From assembly GCA_018907035.1 (NCBI GenBank), contig JACCIC010000213.1, positions 496,001 through 560,000 of the forward strand: DNA of 64,000 nt, written 5' to 3'. This DNA is from Sycobia sp. Sy_11 (lineage: Eukaryota; Arthropoda; Insecta; Hymenoptera; Epichrysomallidae). Under the pieces are notes generated by a model. That model saw only the letters and a list, made by a program, of their open reading frames with translations. It did no database searches and was not told the origin of the DNA. This document shows, piece by piece, positions 48,060 to 61,598 of the stretch. The position numbers and the translations under genes are program-made. Each line of letters starts with the position of its first letter. Positions within the stretch are counted from its first letter, which is position 1.

Positions 48060-51000
48060 ATTTAACATACCAATGAAATCACTTATCGGTGGGATTATGG
48101 TAATTTTGTTACCGTTTTATTTTTATTTTATTTTTATACAAGTTTAGAAGTTTAAACGTCCGTTGGTATAGCCAATCGACTGCTTTAATCCGTTCTACCC
48201 TAACCATAAATTTAATATCTCATTTTTCGCCCCGTGTACCCTTACGAAGCGCTCATTCTGTTCAGATTTTCTTTTCAACGCAAAATAAAAATCTTGGCAA
48301 ACATTACAAGCTAATAATTGTGTAGATCTATTTAAAATACGAAAATTGGAGATCCTGGAATATAATTCTATTATTATAAAATAATTCTAAAAAAAAGAGT
48401 TTAAAAAATTCTTACAACTAAGCTGTTATAACTTCTGCCGCAAGGAGAATTTTCAATATTGCCGTCGAATTAATTTTAGATGTACGTACGTATAGACACG
48501 TATTTCCGATAATAATCCAGTCTGTCAAATCGAACGTCAAATTTCACGCTGCTATTCTTACGAAATTCCCATTGAAATGACATCGTTCTATTAAAATTTC
48601 GGTCAGATTTAATTCTACAGGCCATCTGCTGAAAATATAAAATTAACTATTTATTTTTACGACGGTTAGTTGATTTATTTACACGACAGCTACTCATAGA
48701 GCCATTCCGATAATCTCTGACAATCATTTATCTACGAAATTGTCGCTAAATTTATTTATAAGCCTTTCATATACAAAATGGTTCTCGCAGTATATCGATG
48801 AATATTGACACGATCATAGTCGTACAATGTGACATATTCCACTTAGGATATCATCAAGAAAATGTTCAGAAAAAAGTCAGGTTAAGAAAATCATGATTAT
48901 TTCATCCTTTTTTTTAAATTAATTTTTTTAAGCATCGATCAGTTATCCGTTTGCAATTCTGCGGATCATCAAAATCAAATGTTAAATAATTTTAGATATT
49001 GATATTAAACTTGAAATTGACCTTTTCGCTAATTACATGCATGAATGTTATTTCTTTCTCGAAAAACATATATTTATAGACAGATGACAAAGTGAAAACA
49101 ATCCTAAAATCACTCGAAGAATATATTTGAACATTTTCAATATAGTTTGAACAACCACTTGGTTTTTGCAACAAGAGACAAGTTTTTAGGAATAAATCGT
49201 GATTTCTTTGACGGAACTAAATTTACTCTTAATTATTAATCGTTTCTCGAAACTTTAATTGAACCTTAACGTGTGACATATATTAATCATAATTATATAG
49301 TTACTATTATTATTCATACAAAGCATTTCACCCTTACGAAGTTAATGAAATCTGTACGTTCCTTGTATTCATAAACATATATCAATTACAAAAAACAAGA
49401 AGTCTAACTATGTCCATATTAATAAAGCACAATTCACAAATTCTAAACAGCAGATGAAGTGAGACTGAGTTTCTTCTTTAATATTACGTCATTTACAAAG
49501 ATTACCATGTACGCGGATCTAGTACTCTATATTAATGCTAGTGTATAATGATCCTACCTAAATTGTTTATAAAGTATCTGTAATTTTGGAAAATAGGCCA
49601 CATGAAACTTGTTTAGTTAATTCGGATTGTCCTTTTGATACCTCTGACTGGCAACTACATAAGTCTTCATGTGAATGATTTCTGCCTGAAATATTCTATT
49701 ATAACTCTTAATTTCTTAAAATATGAATAAGAATCCGACTCGATGCAATAGACTGATACAAATTACTTGGTTGTGGAATAATTATACTTCTTAGGTGTAG
49801 AATTAAAACAGGTGCAATATCTTTTTCGAGCCCTCAGTATACGAGGATATCTAATTAGTAATGTCGGCACATGTCTCAAGAGAAATTTCTAAAGACGCAC
49901 TAACAAACTACTAATGTTAATAACTAACCTACCATTTTGGATGGTCGCTGTTTCTGTTTAGGATCACAGTTATACTAAGATATTAGAAATGTGTTGGTAC
50001 AATGCGCTATTCGTACGATTGACGTACCTAACAATTACTATACATTTTAGAATCATAAGGTTCCTAAAATTACATTCCACTAGCCATTCACCAATAGCCC
50101 TGTGGGTTCATAACCGGTCTAATTAACCTTGACCACCCATAATTTATCATCTTCGAACACATACCATCAAAACTCCATCATTTGACGGTCTCTCGAGATA
50201 CTAATATTGAGTCCGTCTTTACACCAGTTGCCTAACGAGGTTTTGTCGGTTTTAAGTCACACTCTTCCGCTCATTCTCTCGTAATATTGATAATTTGGCT
50301 TTTAAAACTTATCGTGCCACTCGGAAACTTCTCTAAGTATATCACTGAAAAGTTTGACAGCTGTATGCATAACGGTCACCTTTTGACTAATTGATTTTTT
50401 AAATTCTCTAAAAAAAGCTTTCTGACTTTTTTCCACGACTAAAGATACTTATTTGGCTAGCAACATACAGCAAGAGATTGCTTTCATAAACCACGATAGT
50501 AGCTGTCTGAATCCGATGATGTGTTTAATTCAGTTGAAACTCGGGACTACAATATTGGTTTAATTCCAATTTTTCCCGACTGGTGTCTCTGTGCTCTGTT
50601 TAGGTCACATCTAAAATCTGAAACACTCTAGTTTGCATTTAATTGCCATATGATGCTCACAGAATGTAGGGTAGTAGCAAGGACCTTCCTTCTACACACT
50701 ACGTAGCAGGCCGTTTCATTATCACGCTAAACTGTGTTCAAGTATCTCTAGATTACATACCGCATGTCTGTCCCATAATTGATATCAGTGCTCTCGCACG
50801 CCAGATTTAAGGCCCAGAGACTCGGAAATGTTGAATTGGCAATAAACACGTTAATATGTTTCAGTGAAAAACATTATATAATCGTTTTATTGTTTATGAT
50901 TCATGATTTTTTTTTAATTTTCTTACATCATTCTTCTCGAAAAAAATCTTTGCTAAACGATTGCTAAATAAATTGTTCTCTGATCAAAGTTACCTGGGCA

Positions 51001-51250
51001 ACCTACTTGGCAACTATTTATTCTTTTCTCTGAGTACCTTACGGTTTTATCGTATTTCATTTTTAATTCGCGGCATTCGCTAAGCCTAAATATGGCGCTC
51101 GGGGCACCGAGAGGCCTCGATATTTCGAGACCTGATCCTCTCGGCCAGAGGACGAGAACGAATTGAGCCAATGCTTTATCCAGCCGATGCACTTCTCCAC
51201 GACTCGTATTAGCGCCAAAATGAAAATGCATTCGCATTAAGCCGCAAGCT
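48060..51250. other. AT-rich block nearly free of microsatellites
   Basis: About 3.2 kb without any long dinucleotide tract, in contrast to the rest of the window. No open frame of note on either strand and no repeat family recognised. It may be old, degenerate transposon DNA or conserved non-coding DNA. Confidence 0.5.
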
Positions 51251-51274
51251 CTTTTGCTGGCGCATGCTTTATGT

Positions 51275-51278
<4 letters not shown>

Positions 51279-51308
<30 letters not shown>
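51279..51308 (+). repeat. (CT)n microsatellite
   Basis: Pure CT tract. Confidence 0.95.
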
Positions 51309-51312
<4 letters not shown>

Positions 51313-51694
51313 CTCGCACATACTGTGTTGCCTTAGCTTTATCTGTGCCGGTGCCCCAGCTACCGCTTTATCGCGCACTGCCCTCATTAGTAAATATCAA
51401 GGCGATTATGCACATTTCCGCCTATCTGTGCAGATATCGCGATGGTAATTTCTCTCGCAGGGTACCAAAAAGATTATTTCTTTGAGAACGCCCAACGCGA
51501 TACGTAAATTTATCGGCTCATTTTTTAACGCCTAATTATTTTTTTAACGCGGAATGCGCCCGAATGATTAATGCGCGTTTTCGTCACAAATCCATTGTTC
51601 TTTGATAAATTATTTTTAAGTATGCATGACTTTTAATTATGGATAATAACAATAATCGTTGAAATACTTTTTATGGAAATGTGTGTAAATTGAT

Positions 51695-51698
<4 letters not shown>

Positions 51699-51743
<45 letters not shown>
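51699..51743. repeat. (TA)n microsatellite
   Basis: 45-bp TA tract. Confidence 0.95.
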
Positions 51744-51747
<4 letters not shown>

Positions 51748-52586
51748 AGAATAAATTTTTCGAGTATTTAATGAGATAGAATGAGGATGAAAAGCAATTT
51801 TGAATTATGAAAAAAAAGAAATATATCAGCAAATTTGGTTGTGAATCGTTATTTATATATTATAAATAATAATCAAAAAATGTACATTTATTCTGAAATC
51901 GTATATATATTTCAATTATACAAATTGTCGAAATAAGAACAACAGCTGTATAAGGCAAATAATTGAACAATCTAAGAATAGACCTCTTCTATTAGCAAAA
52001 TCAATTAAATTCAATTGCATAAAAGTCTACTGTGGGTATATTGCTCTTTTTAAATAATTAAGGTAAGCTAGGCAATTTTATCAGATCGACTGGTTTCTAC
52101 TGTACGATCAAGTATGCAAACCGATTGCTCAGCATTAGTTATCAATGATTTTGGATTTGATTACACTATATATAATCGATATTTTTGCAATCGTCCGAGG
52201 AGTGGATACCATTTTATTTTCATATCTTTCCGTGGTGTTATTTTTAAACAACAATCAGATATGAGGAATCAATTAATCATAAGTTTTTAAAGCTTTTTTA
52301 TCTAAGAAGGATAATTACTTAATCGTCTTTCCTTATTTATTAATTATTATAAGAACTAGATAATTCGGATATGTAAGTAGATAAATGCGACAAATGGTGA
52401 ATAGGCACCACCGTAATTTATAAACGTTACATGTCAGGAGTAGTGCTACAAAGACTTGGTTTGCAGTCGTTTGGCAAGGCCAAGATCCTGCAGCTATTTC
52501 TAAATTGCCATAACTACGTTTCTTTCTCGATGAACGTATTGATAAGCGAGCCACGGGTTATCACCGACAGTCTTTCTCGAAATTTG

Positions 52587-52592
<6 letters not shown>

Positions 52593-52639
<47 letters not shown>
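52593..52639. repeat. (TA)n microsatellite
   Basis: TA tract with one phase slip. Confidence 0.95.
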
Positions 52640-52689
52640 TTCTATATATGATTAAAAAAACCAAAGCGAACGCGGGGCAAAGACAAAAA

Positions 52690-53530
52690 TAGTTAGGAAG
52701 TCTGCCGGGGGGGGGGGTATCGACCAAGAGAGAGAGAGAGACGTAGCTGTCTCGAACAATCGTATCCCAAGTGCCACCCCCCCTCCAACCCGCACTTTAC
52801 ACGCGCCCGACGCATATAAGCGAGAAAATCGGCGGTGAAAGGGGCCGGGGGGGAGGAGGGTGCGGGCGTAGAGTGAAAACCGCCCGCTTTCTAATGTCAC
52901 GTCAGCGCCCGGTAAGAGCGGAACCCGAGGCGGCGTTAATCTTTCAGGGGACTTCGGTCAGGCTTTGACCGATACACGAACTGAGAAAAAGCGAGGGCGA
53001 GAGAGAGAGAGAAAGAGAGAGACCGGAATAGCGTGCGCGAGCGCGTAGAGACAGAGACGAAGAGTGAGAGAGTTCGCGGCACTTGCCACCCGCTCGTCCA
53101 GAAGCTCCTGAGAATTTTATAAGCAATCGACTGGCCGTCCAGGTGACGCAGGACTCGGAAGGGTCGCGCGCGCGCGCAAGCACCGTCGCCGCCGCCGCCT
53201 CCGACCGACGATTTTCCCTTCTTCTTTCGCCGGGCGAGCCTGTAAATGTCAGTCGTTACAGGGCAGACCGCGGCGATGTGGGTGCAGAGGGGGGGGGGTG
53301 GCGAGGGGTTCAGGAGTTGCCGCAGCCGAGACTGCAAAGTTGCTCCCTCCTCTCGGCCCTCGCGCGTTCACTGTCAAATCTAGCGCTTCCCTTCTCAAGC
53401 GCGCGGGTATAGATTCTTGGGGACTTTCGGACGTCCGCCCACGGTATTATTATCGTTTATTCCGTCGTTCCACGTATGGACGCGGTCTCGGCGCTGACAG
53501 AACGGGATTTTTCGACCTGTGATCTTTCGA
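52690..53530. other. CpG-rich island
   Basis: G-runs at 52706-52715 and 53290-53298, GA tract, GCCGCC runs. A possible regulatory island with no gene attached. Confidence 0.45.
52999..53021 (+). repeat. (GA)n microsatellite
   Basis: GA tract with one AAA. Confidence 0.9.
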
Positions 53531-54546
53531 GATTTTTTTTTTTTTTTTTTTAAATTGACGGCCAACACGGGTCGTTCTAATGTTAGCTACTTTATTGGTG
53601 AGTATGTTATTAGGCCTACTAATAAAATTATTCCCATTCTGAATCTGTCAAGTATAGTTTCCATCAATTTTCATCATTTATGCAAGGTTAAGATTTTCAT
53701 TAATTCACTGAGGCTCGAGAATTAAACTATGCAGAACGATGAAAAAAATCGTTCTAAATTAGACAACTATTATCTATTCATCTAGATCATTTATACAAGA
53801 TTAAAATTTTTATCGAATCACTGTCAGCTGAGAATTGGAAAGAAAGAATCCATTAATGTAAATATTGAAATAAACCTTATTTTTAATTTTGATTGTAGAA
53901 CGTTCCAAATGGGATTTTCAATGAAAATGATTCTAAATTAAATATTTAGTGACGAATATTTCAATTCGAATTGTAAATTAAGATGATTCCACCTACAAAT
54001 GTACAGTGTATTTTACGTATGATTTAGTATAAGAATCTATATTTTAATATAAGAATCTCGGAGCCGTATACTTTGATCGTCATAAGGACGCTTAACATGG
54101 CGAACATTTTACCGGTGATTTTTCGTGATAAAGCAATTTATGCACTTTACAATCCACAACTGTAATTTTCATGAAATATAATTTTCATTCCCACGGCGAG
54201 TATATTATCCAATGATTATCGTGACAGTATTCTTCCGATAAACCATCGTTTTTCACCGTTACTTTATTACGAAATGTAATATTACGAAGGGGTTGGCCAT
54301 GAAAACTTCATCTCACACGACGTTACAACGATCAAATTTCCAGTTTTAATCATATTATTCGAGCATTTGTATTGGAAAGACTGTTTTACGCTCGAATGTC
54401 GATATTTTCATTACTCGATCATTTTTCAATCCTCGTAAATTCTGCTAACATTAAAGGACATATATACGTAAACTATGAATAATAATTTTTTTTTAAGAAT
54501 AACACAATAATAATTGTTTAATAATAAACTAATAGTAATAATAAAC

Positions 54547-54548
<2 letters not shown>

Positions 54549-54586
<38 letters not shown>
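54549..54586 (+). repeat. (AAT)n microsatellite
   Basis: Pure trinucleotide tract. Confidence 0.95.
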
Positions 54587-54744
54587 TAAGGTAGATATTA
54601 ATCATTCAGGAAGGCGTAATTTTTATTCAACATTCGCAATGACAACGTTGTATACAATATGTGCGGTTATTCTTCCAATAACAACTATTATCACTCTTAG
54701 CAGCCGAGTGCGTATCGTAATTATTGTTATTACAACTACTCCCC

Positions 54745-54750
<6 letters not shown>

Positions 54751-54778
<28 letters not shown>
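54751..54778 (+). repeat. (CT)n microsatellite
   Basis: Pure CT tract, opposed by GA at 55073. Confidence 0.95.
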
Positions 54779-54781
<3 letters not shown>

Positions 54782-55063
54782 CCCTCTTACTCCTCCGTCC
54801 CCCCCACCCCCGACATCCTCCCCCTCCGCGCTCTCATTCGCTTCAAAGTTCCCACGTCACATGGGTCTAATCCTCTCTTTGATTGTAATGTAAGTAGCAC
54901 GGGCGCGTCGCGAGATGCGGGGCCGAGTCTCGCCCTCTCCTTAACACTCCCCCCACCCCCCGCTCGCTCGTTCTCACTTCGCGCGTCTTTGCGCCGACCC
55001 CGTTTACGAGCCCCATCTGATGCGCGCCGGGGGCGTGAGCCGATGCGCTCTGTTCCGAAATTC

Positions 55064-55072
<9 letters not shown>

Positions 55073-55103
<31 letters not shown>
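55073..55103 (+). repeat. (GA)n microsatellite
   Basis: Pure GA tract. Confidence 0.95.
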
Positions 55104-55108
<5 letters not shown>

Positions 55109-55975
55109 TGTCAATTAAGGGACAAATAATAATATGTACGTTCGCGTCGTAACGTGTGGCGCGCCTGCGTAAGAACGACAAAGAGCGAAGTAGTTACGTT
55201 GATTAAAGTGGTCGGTGTAATATGATATATAAAAGAAACCATTACTGTCTTAATCGTCAAAGAATTTGTAATTATAATACATGTATGTAATATTTATATT
55301 GATATTATTATTTTTCACGATATCTCTAATCATTTTTTTGTTTAACTTTTTTAAAATGATAACAACAACCGTGCTTTGCATCGTTTTTGCAATCCTTAAA
55401 TTTACTGTAATGTAATCAAAAGCTCACCGCGTACAAGGATCATAATTTTAGTTCTAATATTATCCCTCACAATTTATCAATCATATATTGTTGTAATCGA
55501 CAAATAAATATTTTTTTTAATTATGGTTTACGCATAAGACACAATCGATAATTTATTTTTATTTTTCTGAGGATTAAATGGTAAAATTCCAAACGATTGT
55601 CGCTCTTCTTTCAAACAATTTCCTTAAAAAAAAAATTTCGAAACAATAAATATGTTACATCACAATATTTGCAATAATTGATTTAATTAATTCATTATAG
55701 AGCGCATGATAACGATACATTTTATGGGTAGTCCATAGGTATACTCATTCTACAGCTATATCTATTCATCGACGATCGACCGAAATCTTCCCACTCACAA
55801 TAACAATTGCGCCTTTTCACACAATTATTATCGCAATCTACGGCATTCGACAACCTACCCCCTCCCACTTTCTACCCCATAAAAACAACTTAAACACCGA
55901 AGATGCAATGCAACGCCAGCTCGATTATAAAGACTCAAGTGTGCCCGGGTATATAAATATGTGCTTCATAGAAGT

Positions 55976-55981
55976 AGAGAC

Positions 55982-56035
<54 letters not shown>
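55976..56035 (+). repeat. (GA)n microsatellite, interrupted
   Basis: GA tract with ca and cg steps at its ends. Confidence 0.95.
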
Positions 56036-56187
56036 CCCATCGAGAACGAGAGACGGTAGGGGATGTGGACAACAGGCGAGGGGTGGGCGAGGGGGGGTCA
56101 ACGAGAACACAGCGGGGCAGGAGCGAAAGGAAAAAGCGGAGAGCGTTAATCAGATAACGGCCGGGGATGGACGTTCGATGGGGTTGA

Positions 56188-56206
56188 GCGCGCGCGCGCG
56201 CGCGCG
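56188..56206. repeat. (GC)n run
   Basis: Alternating GC run, Z-DNA-prone. Confidence 0.85.
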
Positions 56207-56259
56207 TCGGCCGCGGGTTTTATCCTCCTCGTTCGCAACCGAGGGGGTGGGCCGAGGAT

Positions 56260-56289
56260 GGGCGGGCGGGGCGGCGGGAGGGGGGGGGG
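56260..56289 (+). other. G-quadruplex-capable run
   Basis: Four or more G3+ tracts with 1- to 4-nt loops end in a G10 run. This is a canonical quadruplex pattern inside a GC island. Confidence 0.45.
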
Positions 56290-56694
56290 CTTTTGCCGGG
56301 CTCGAGCGAACGAGCGATTTGAAGTGGTTTAGAGGAGAATGGGGCAGCCGGAAGGGGAGTGGGACGGGGAACGACGGTCGGCTGTAGTAGGGAGTTTTTG
56401 TATTATGCGCAGATTATCAACCTGCTCGCGAGCTTATATGGGAGACGGCAGTGGCGGCAGTGGCGGCGGCGACGGCAAAAACGAAGAGACAGGAGGGGGT
56501 GTAAGAGGATGGGGGCGGGAGAGGGGGGGGGGAGAATTCCCTCGAAGTTATAGAAGGGTCGCGACATGCCGGGCGGCGCGCGCGCGCTTCACCTACCCCC
56601 AGGGACGGGGCCGCTCTTTATGCTCGATATAATACCGCTCTCAAAACATACACACTTCACCCGCTCGCTCTCGCTCCCTGCCCCATCCCTTCTC

Positions 56695-56695
56695 G

Positions 56696-56728
<33 letters not shown>
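56695..56728 (+). repeat. (CT)n microsatellite
   Basis: CT tract with one TT, opposed by GA at 56971. Confidence 0.95.
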
Positions 56729-56970
56729 CCGCTGGATCACGGCGCTTTCTCTGTCCTCTGCACTTTTACCGTCTGCTTTCTGTTTCCCGCATGGACTGGC
56801 CCCGCGCCCGTTCCGTATATACATTTTGGCTCTTTTACTCCGAGAGATTTCTCTCACCCCACCCCCTCGCCGCTCACGACTTCCTTTCCTCATTTCCCCG
56901 ATCGAGAGGTTTCTTTGTTTTCTCCGCGTTCTTGTCGCATATGCGCGCGAAGCAAGTGTGAGAAATAGGG

Positions 56971-56971
56971 A

Positions 56972-57020
<49 letters not shown>
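56971..57020 (+). repeat. (GA)n microsatellite
   Basis: 50-bp GA tract. Confidence 0.95.
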
Positions 57021-57024
<4 letters not shown>

Positions 57025-57558
57025 AGTGAGCGACGGCTTACTCCAGCGTAAAATCTCGATATTTTTACTTCTTAGATTCCCTCTATATTAGGAGATTTCC
57101 ATTTAAAAAATAGCTTTCGATCCGATTACAGAAGAGAATTCGCAAAAAAAAGTTACTTTCTCAATAAAAGCCAATGGAATAATGAAATCTGCTTTCTCAT
57201 ATTGATATATAATTATGATTATTCGATGAATAAATAGTTCCAGAAAATTGACGAAAAAGGAATATTTTCATGTTATTAAATTTATTATATTAAATCTTAT
57301 TAATATTTAATATGTTACATATTCTTATACGATGTACTATATATTAAGAGAATGTCGGAGTAAAATCTGATCTCGTCATCACGCCGCGTAACGTGACAGA
57401 ATGTTTGTCGGACATTTTTTATAATATAACAATTTCTACACTTGAATGGTGAAAAACGGCTGTATAGCGGCTCATTCCAGCTACGAACCGTCATAATTCA
57501 CCCGCTAATCGTGAAAATAATAAAAATCACGACTGAATTCAGCTTGAAGCCGTTGATC

Positions 57559-57696
57559 ATGGAGAGACAAGTGTGGACGAGGAGCATTGGTTTTTCAATA
57601 GTAATAGTAAGCTCGCTGAACTACTGTTTTTCAGCATTGAAAGGTAGAAACTGTATAAAAGATTGCCGTCAGAATTGCTGTCATGTGAAGATCTAG
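57559..57696 (+). CDS. Possible small cysteine-rich secreted peptide (45 aa)
   Basis: An ATG opens a 45-codon frame ending TAG. Residues 1-26 resemble a signal peptide: a basic start (MERQVWTR), a hydrophobic core (SIGFSIVIVSS) and small residues near FSA. The last 19 residues are basic and hold four cysteines in a C-x3-C-x3-C-C arrangement. The same frame is open further upstream to 57442. The stretch tttttcag just before the ORF tail (about 57627-57634) could alternatively be a splice acceptor, which would make this part of another exon. No family is recognised. Such short frames arise by chance, so this is a candidate only. Confidence 0.2.
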   Translation: MERQVWTRSIGFSIVIVSSLNYCFSALKGRNCIKDCRQNCCHVKI

Positions 57697-58648
57697 TGGC
57701 GGTCAGATTTTGCTACGACATCGCCTTGTATACCGTGAAATCGTGTGACAATTCTTGAAATAATCCTCGTTGCGGGCTCACTATCGTTATTCATCTACGT
57801 GGCCAGAACTGAAAACGTGACTTTTTTTTTTGTTGCTCGTTAAAAACTACACTCGAATGAGGCGAGTTTCAAAAAATGGAAATCGAAATTACGATAATTA
57901 TAATTGAATTCTAATCGAATATTTATTAAAAATTACAATATCTATATATAATATATAATGTCTATATAATAATATATGATGTCTATATAAGATCTATTAA
58001 ATAACTTCTCAGATATCGATCATACATTTTCATAATGTTACTATACTTTCTTCTATATTTGTCCTAGAGACTACTTTAAATGCGTGCTCAGCAAGCGTGC
58101 GGTTGTAAAAGCGACAGTCAAAACCAAAATCCAACAATCTAAAGTTGAGTGAAAGAACGAACAAAAAGTATGTGGCATATATTTAGCGGTATTCCGTTAA
58201 CAATGTTCATGGTTACAAAATTGAAATGATGGACAGTTTGCGATATATGTGATTATATCCAAGAAAAATGTAGTTTTTACGTTTTCTTCATCCAATTTTT
58301 CAATCTTTTTCTCCATAAATCGTCTTCCTTGGACGTCAAGAACAATAGCTTCTTAAAAAAAAGAAATAATACGGTTTCAGCTGATCTCGAGTTTTCCTCC
58401 CATTAACATATAATTAGCGATTCATTTATATTTATACAGCAGATGAACAATCGCCTATCTGAGAATTATGAGAGGTTGTTCAAAAATTAAAATTTACTTC
58501 TTATGAGTATGATTAGTATGTAGCTCAAAGAGAAATTCTATTATGACTCTTTCTGAGCAGCAAATTTTTCACATCAGTTTGATTTTTTTTATTTTTATTA
58601 ATTATTAAGTAACGACGTAATTATTAGATGATTAAATTCACTACGCGT

Positions 58649-58652
<4 letters not shown>

Positions 58653-58698
<46 letters not shown>
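58653..58698. repeat. (TA)n microsatellite
   Basis: 46-bp TA tract. Confidence 0.95.
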
Positions 58699-58699
<1 letters not shown>

Positions 58700-59056
58700 G
58701 TGCTCGAACGTTGCGTGAAAAAAAGAAAAACGACAATTCGAGAAAGAAATAGTGAAGTTGTCGATGGAGGAAGCCTCGTAATACTGAAAATAATAAAGTG
58801 CGAAAAATTTGCAAGCGCGGGGTATGTGAACTTTAGGTCCCAATTTAACGCCTATTGTTCTTTAACTTGTCGATGAAAAAAAAAAAAAAGAATAGAAAAA
58901 AAATGGAACAAATTCAGAAAGTCGCCCGACACTTTTCTTAGGGCGCTGAAAATTTAATTCCATAATTCCAAATACACACGCGACTGTAGTTCGACGATTA
59001 TCTTAAGTATCGGCTTAAGTTCCTCAAGGCTCTGCTTCTCTCTCCTCTATCTCTAT

Positions 59057-59060
<4 letters not shown>

Positions 59061-59096
<36 letters not shown>
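59061..59096 (+). repeat. (CT)n microsatellite
   Basis: CT tract 80 bp left of a TA tract. Confidence 0.95.
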
Positions 59097-59101
<5 letters not shown>

Positions 59102-59171
59102 ATCCTCTGTACAGAAGAGTTTCGCCCAAGGCAATATTAACACCGTTTCCTGCGCCCTTATAGTCCTCATC

Positions 59172-59175
<4 letters not shown>

Positions 59176-59229
<54 letters not shown>
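59176..59229. repeat. (TA)n microsatellite
   Basis: 54-bp TA tract at the left border of a GC island. Confidence 0.95.
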
Positions 59230-59230
<1 letters not shown>

Positions 59231-61598
59231 TAACTCCGTCCATTTGGTAATCCGGCCGAGGCGTTCCAGCCGCGAAAGTTTACAAGGAATATTTAAGTCG
59301 CGCCCCGCTAAGCCGGCTTTATAAGCCGCGCCTTGATTAGCGGAGACAAGCTTTTGTTTTTATCGCGTCTTCGCCGCCATGTAGACGGGCCCGAGAGGCG
59401 AAGACGCGGCAGCCGGCACGGCGGGCTCAGGGGGGCGGGGCGGTTAGGGGATCGGAGGTGCCGGGTAGAGAAAGTTAGAGCGCGGGAGGGATAGTCGGCG
59501 ATGCGGGCGCCGCTCTATACGATGTAAGCCCTCGCGTCCCGCTCCGGGCGTATTCCATAAATGACGACTCAAGTATATAGGTGAGCGCAAACGCAGCGCC
59601 CGCCCTTTGCAAAACTTGCAAAAGATTTACCAGAATGAGCAATTTTCATCCGCTTAATTGCCTGAAAAATGCTATAAGATACCAAAGTTGTAATCCTACT
59701 TTCAGAGAAATTTACAAAATAAAATTTTCTTTCTCAGAATAACGTGTATATATATATGTAAGGTAAAAGTAAATTTTACATCTTTAAAAGCAGGTCGCGT
59801 TTATATATGTATATAATTTAATATATATCTACTTTTCGCTGAAAACTGAAAAGGGCCGGGGATAAAAGTATTAAAAAGTTCGTTAAAAAAAAAAAAAATT
59901 TCATCTGTCCTTGGAATAATTGAAACTGAATTTACGTTCGGACGAATACTTATGTGCGCGCGTATCCTCGCGCATTCTCTGAAGGAAAAAATGAATGAAA
60001 ACAATCCGAAACTATTTTAAGGCACTTCGTCGCACCCTAACAATTTTATTTATTAATTCCAATTACAGATCGTGCCGTCGCATTAAGTCCTTGTTGTGAT
60101 ATAAAATATTTCATTATTATAATTCAGCGTATTTACGTAGTTATATGTGTATATTGGCCATGATACTATTTCGATTTTCAATTAATTATTTACAAATATT
60201 TGCTTTGAACTCATAGAGGACCGGGAAATGTATACCGTATATGTGAGATAATTTTTTGCAAACGAAGATAAATGCACAGTTTTTAAACTTTTTGATGACA
60301 ATTATAAAGTGAAAATTTTAAAATTCAAGTCATCGAATACAATAGAGCTGTCGTTCTTAATCCCTTACTATAGAATAACGAGCTTTGCGAGGATTTTGAG
60401 CAACAACAGCATTGTGATACTGAAATGCCCTAATTCTTCGAGATCTGTCGTGTGTTGTTAGCTATTGCTCTTCCAAACCACTGATAATGGGAGATACGGG
60501 GACTATAAACCAATTAGAAGAAGCTGTTTTTAAGACAGTTTTTTAAATCCGTATTCTTATCAAATAGAGCAAACAGCCTCGCGTTCACGAATTTCCAAAC
60601 GTATGGTAAGAGGCACGAAGCTGCCATTTGGAATTTTGAGAATTCCAACGATCGAATCACAAATCGGCGCCCACGTAAACGCTTGCGCATAAGAATTTTG
60701 AAGCGAATATTCTCGCTCTTTGGTGTATTTAATAATATTTGGGAAAATTTAATGATTGGCCATTGGACCGCGGCGGGCCGGAGAAAGCCTGCGTCGTCCT
60801 TGAGATATTTGAGATTTCCAGTTTCTGTCCGTTAAATAGGTATGCTGTATTACGTAGCTTTAGGTTTGCTTTAAAATTAAAACTATCGATGTATTTGATT
60901 GAATATCCATGGTTCGATTAGGAGCCCACGTTCCATTTCGCTTTTAACAGCTGTAAACTATACGACTTCGTCCGTCCCGCGCGAGATTATTTCACGATCT
61001 TACATCGTTATTTACGAATTCGTAGCTATAAGTAGCTAAACTTTCATTTACCATACTGATTAACTATATATATTACATGGATAACTACCCCCGTATACAA
61101 TTCCAAATGTATTATCAAACTACTTTCATTTTACTTTTTTTCCATTGCACGTACAGCTTTTCTGATATTTATATGGGTCAACTTCGATTTATTTATTATT
61201 ATATTATTAATTTAATTATTAATCATAATTTAATTATGATAATTATTATTATTATATTTCATTATTATTCCGCCTTTCGCCCCTTTTTTCCAAGCAGTCG
61301 TTCCGCTTGCCATCGCATTCTCTTACATTAATTCGCTCGCGTCTTTTATCTACGGAGTCGTTCGTTACTTTGTAAAAATAGCGACTTACCTCAAGCTACG
61401 TTTGCTCGTTTTTCACCCAAATGGATTTAATCGATTATTTCTCGTGCGTCCAGTCCCATCGAGATTTTACGCTCCTTGCGAGATCACCTGCAACCTTTTT
61501 CTATCGGGAAGAATAACTAATCGCACTCGAAATCTTGACCGCGGATAATAATCGAACATTTATGCTAAGCCGGAAAATCTGCATTTATATGTACGTAA

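Larger units (their letters stand above)
53531..55975. other. AT-rich DNA with one small GC patch
   Basis: AAT, CT and GA microsatellites plus a GC patch at 54760-55180. No gene recognised. Confidence 0.6.
56036..57030. other. CpG- and G-rich island
   Basis: Contains a canonical G-quadruplex pattern, a GC run, a G-run at 56521-56530, and CT and GA tracts. Frames across it are low-complexity. Confidence 0.45.
57697..61598. other. Mostly AT-rich DNA, no gene seen
   Basis: Holds a small two-copy tandem repeat (tgtctatataa) at about 57958-57992, TA and CT tracts, and a CpG-rich island at about 59240-59620. Nothing recognised at 57.7-58.6 or 59.7-61.6 kb. Confidence 0.6.
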
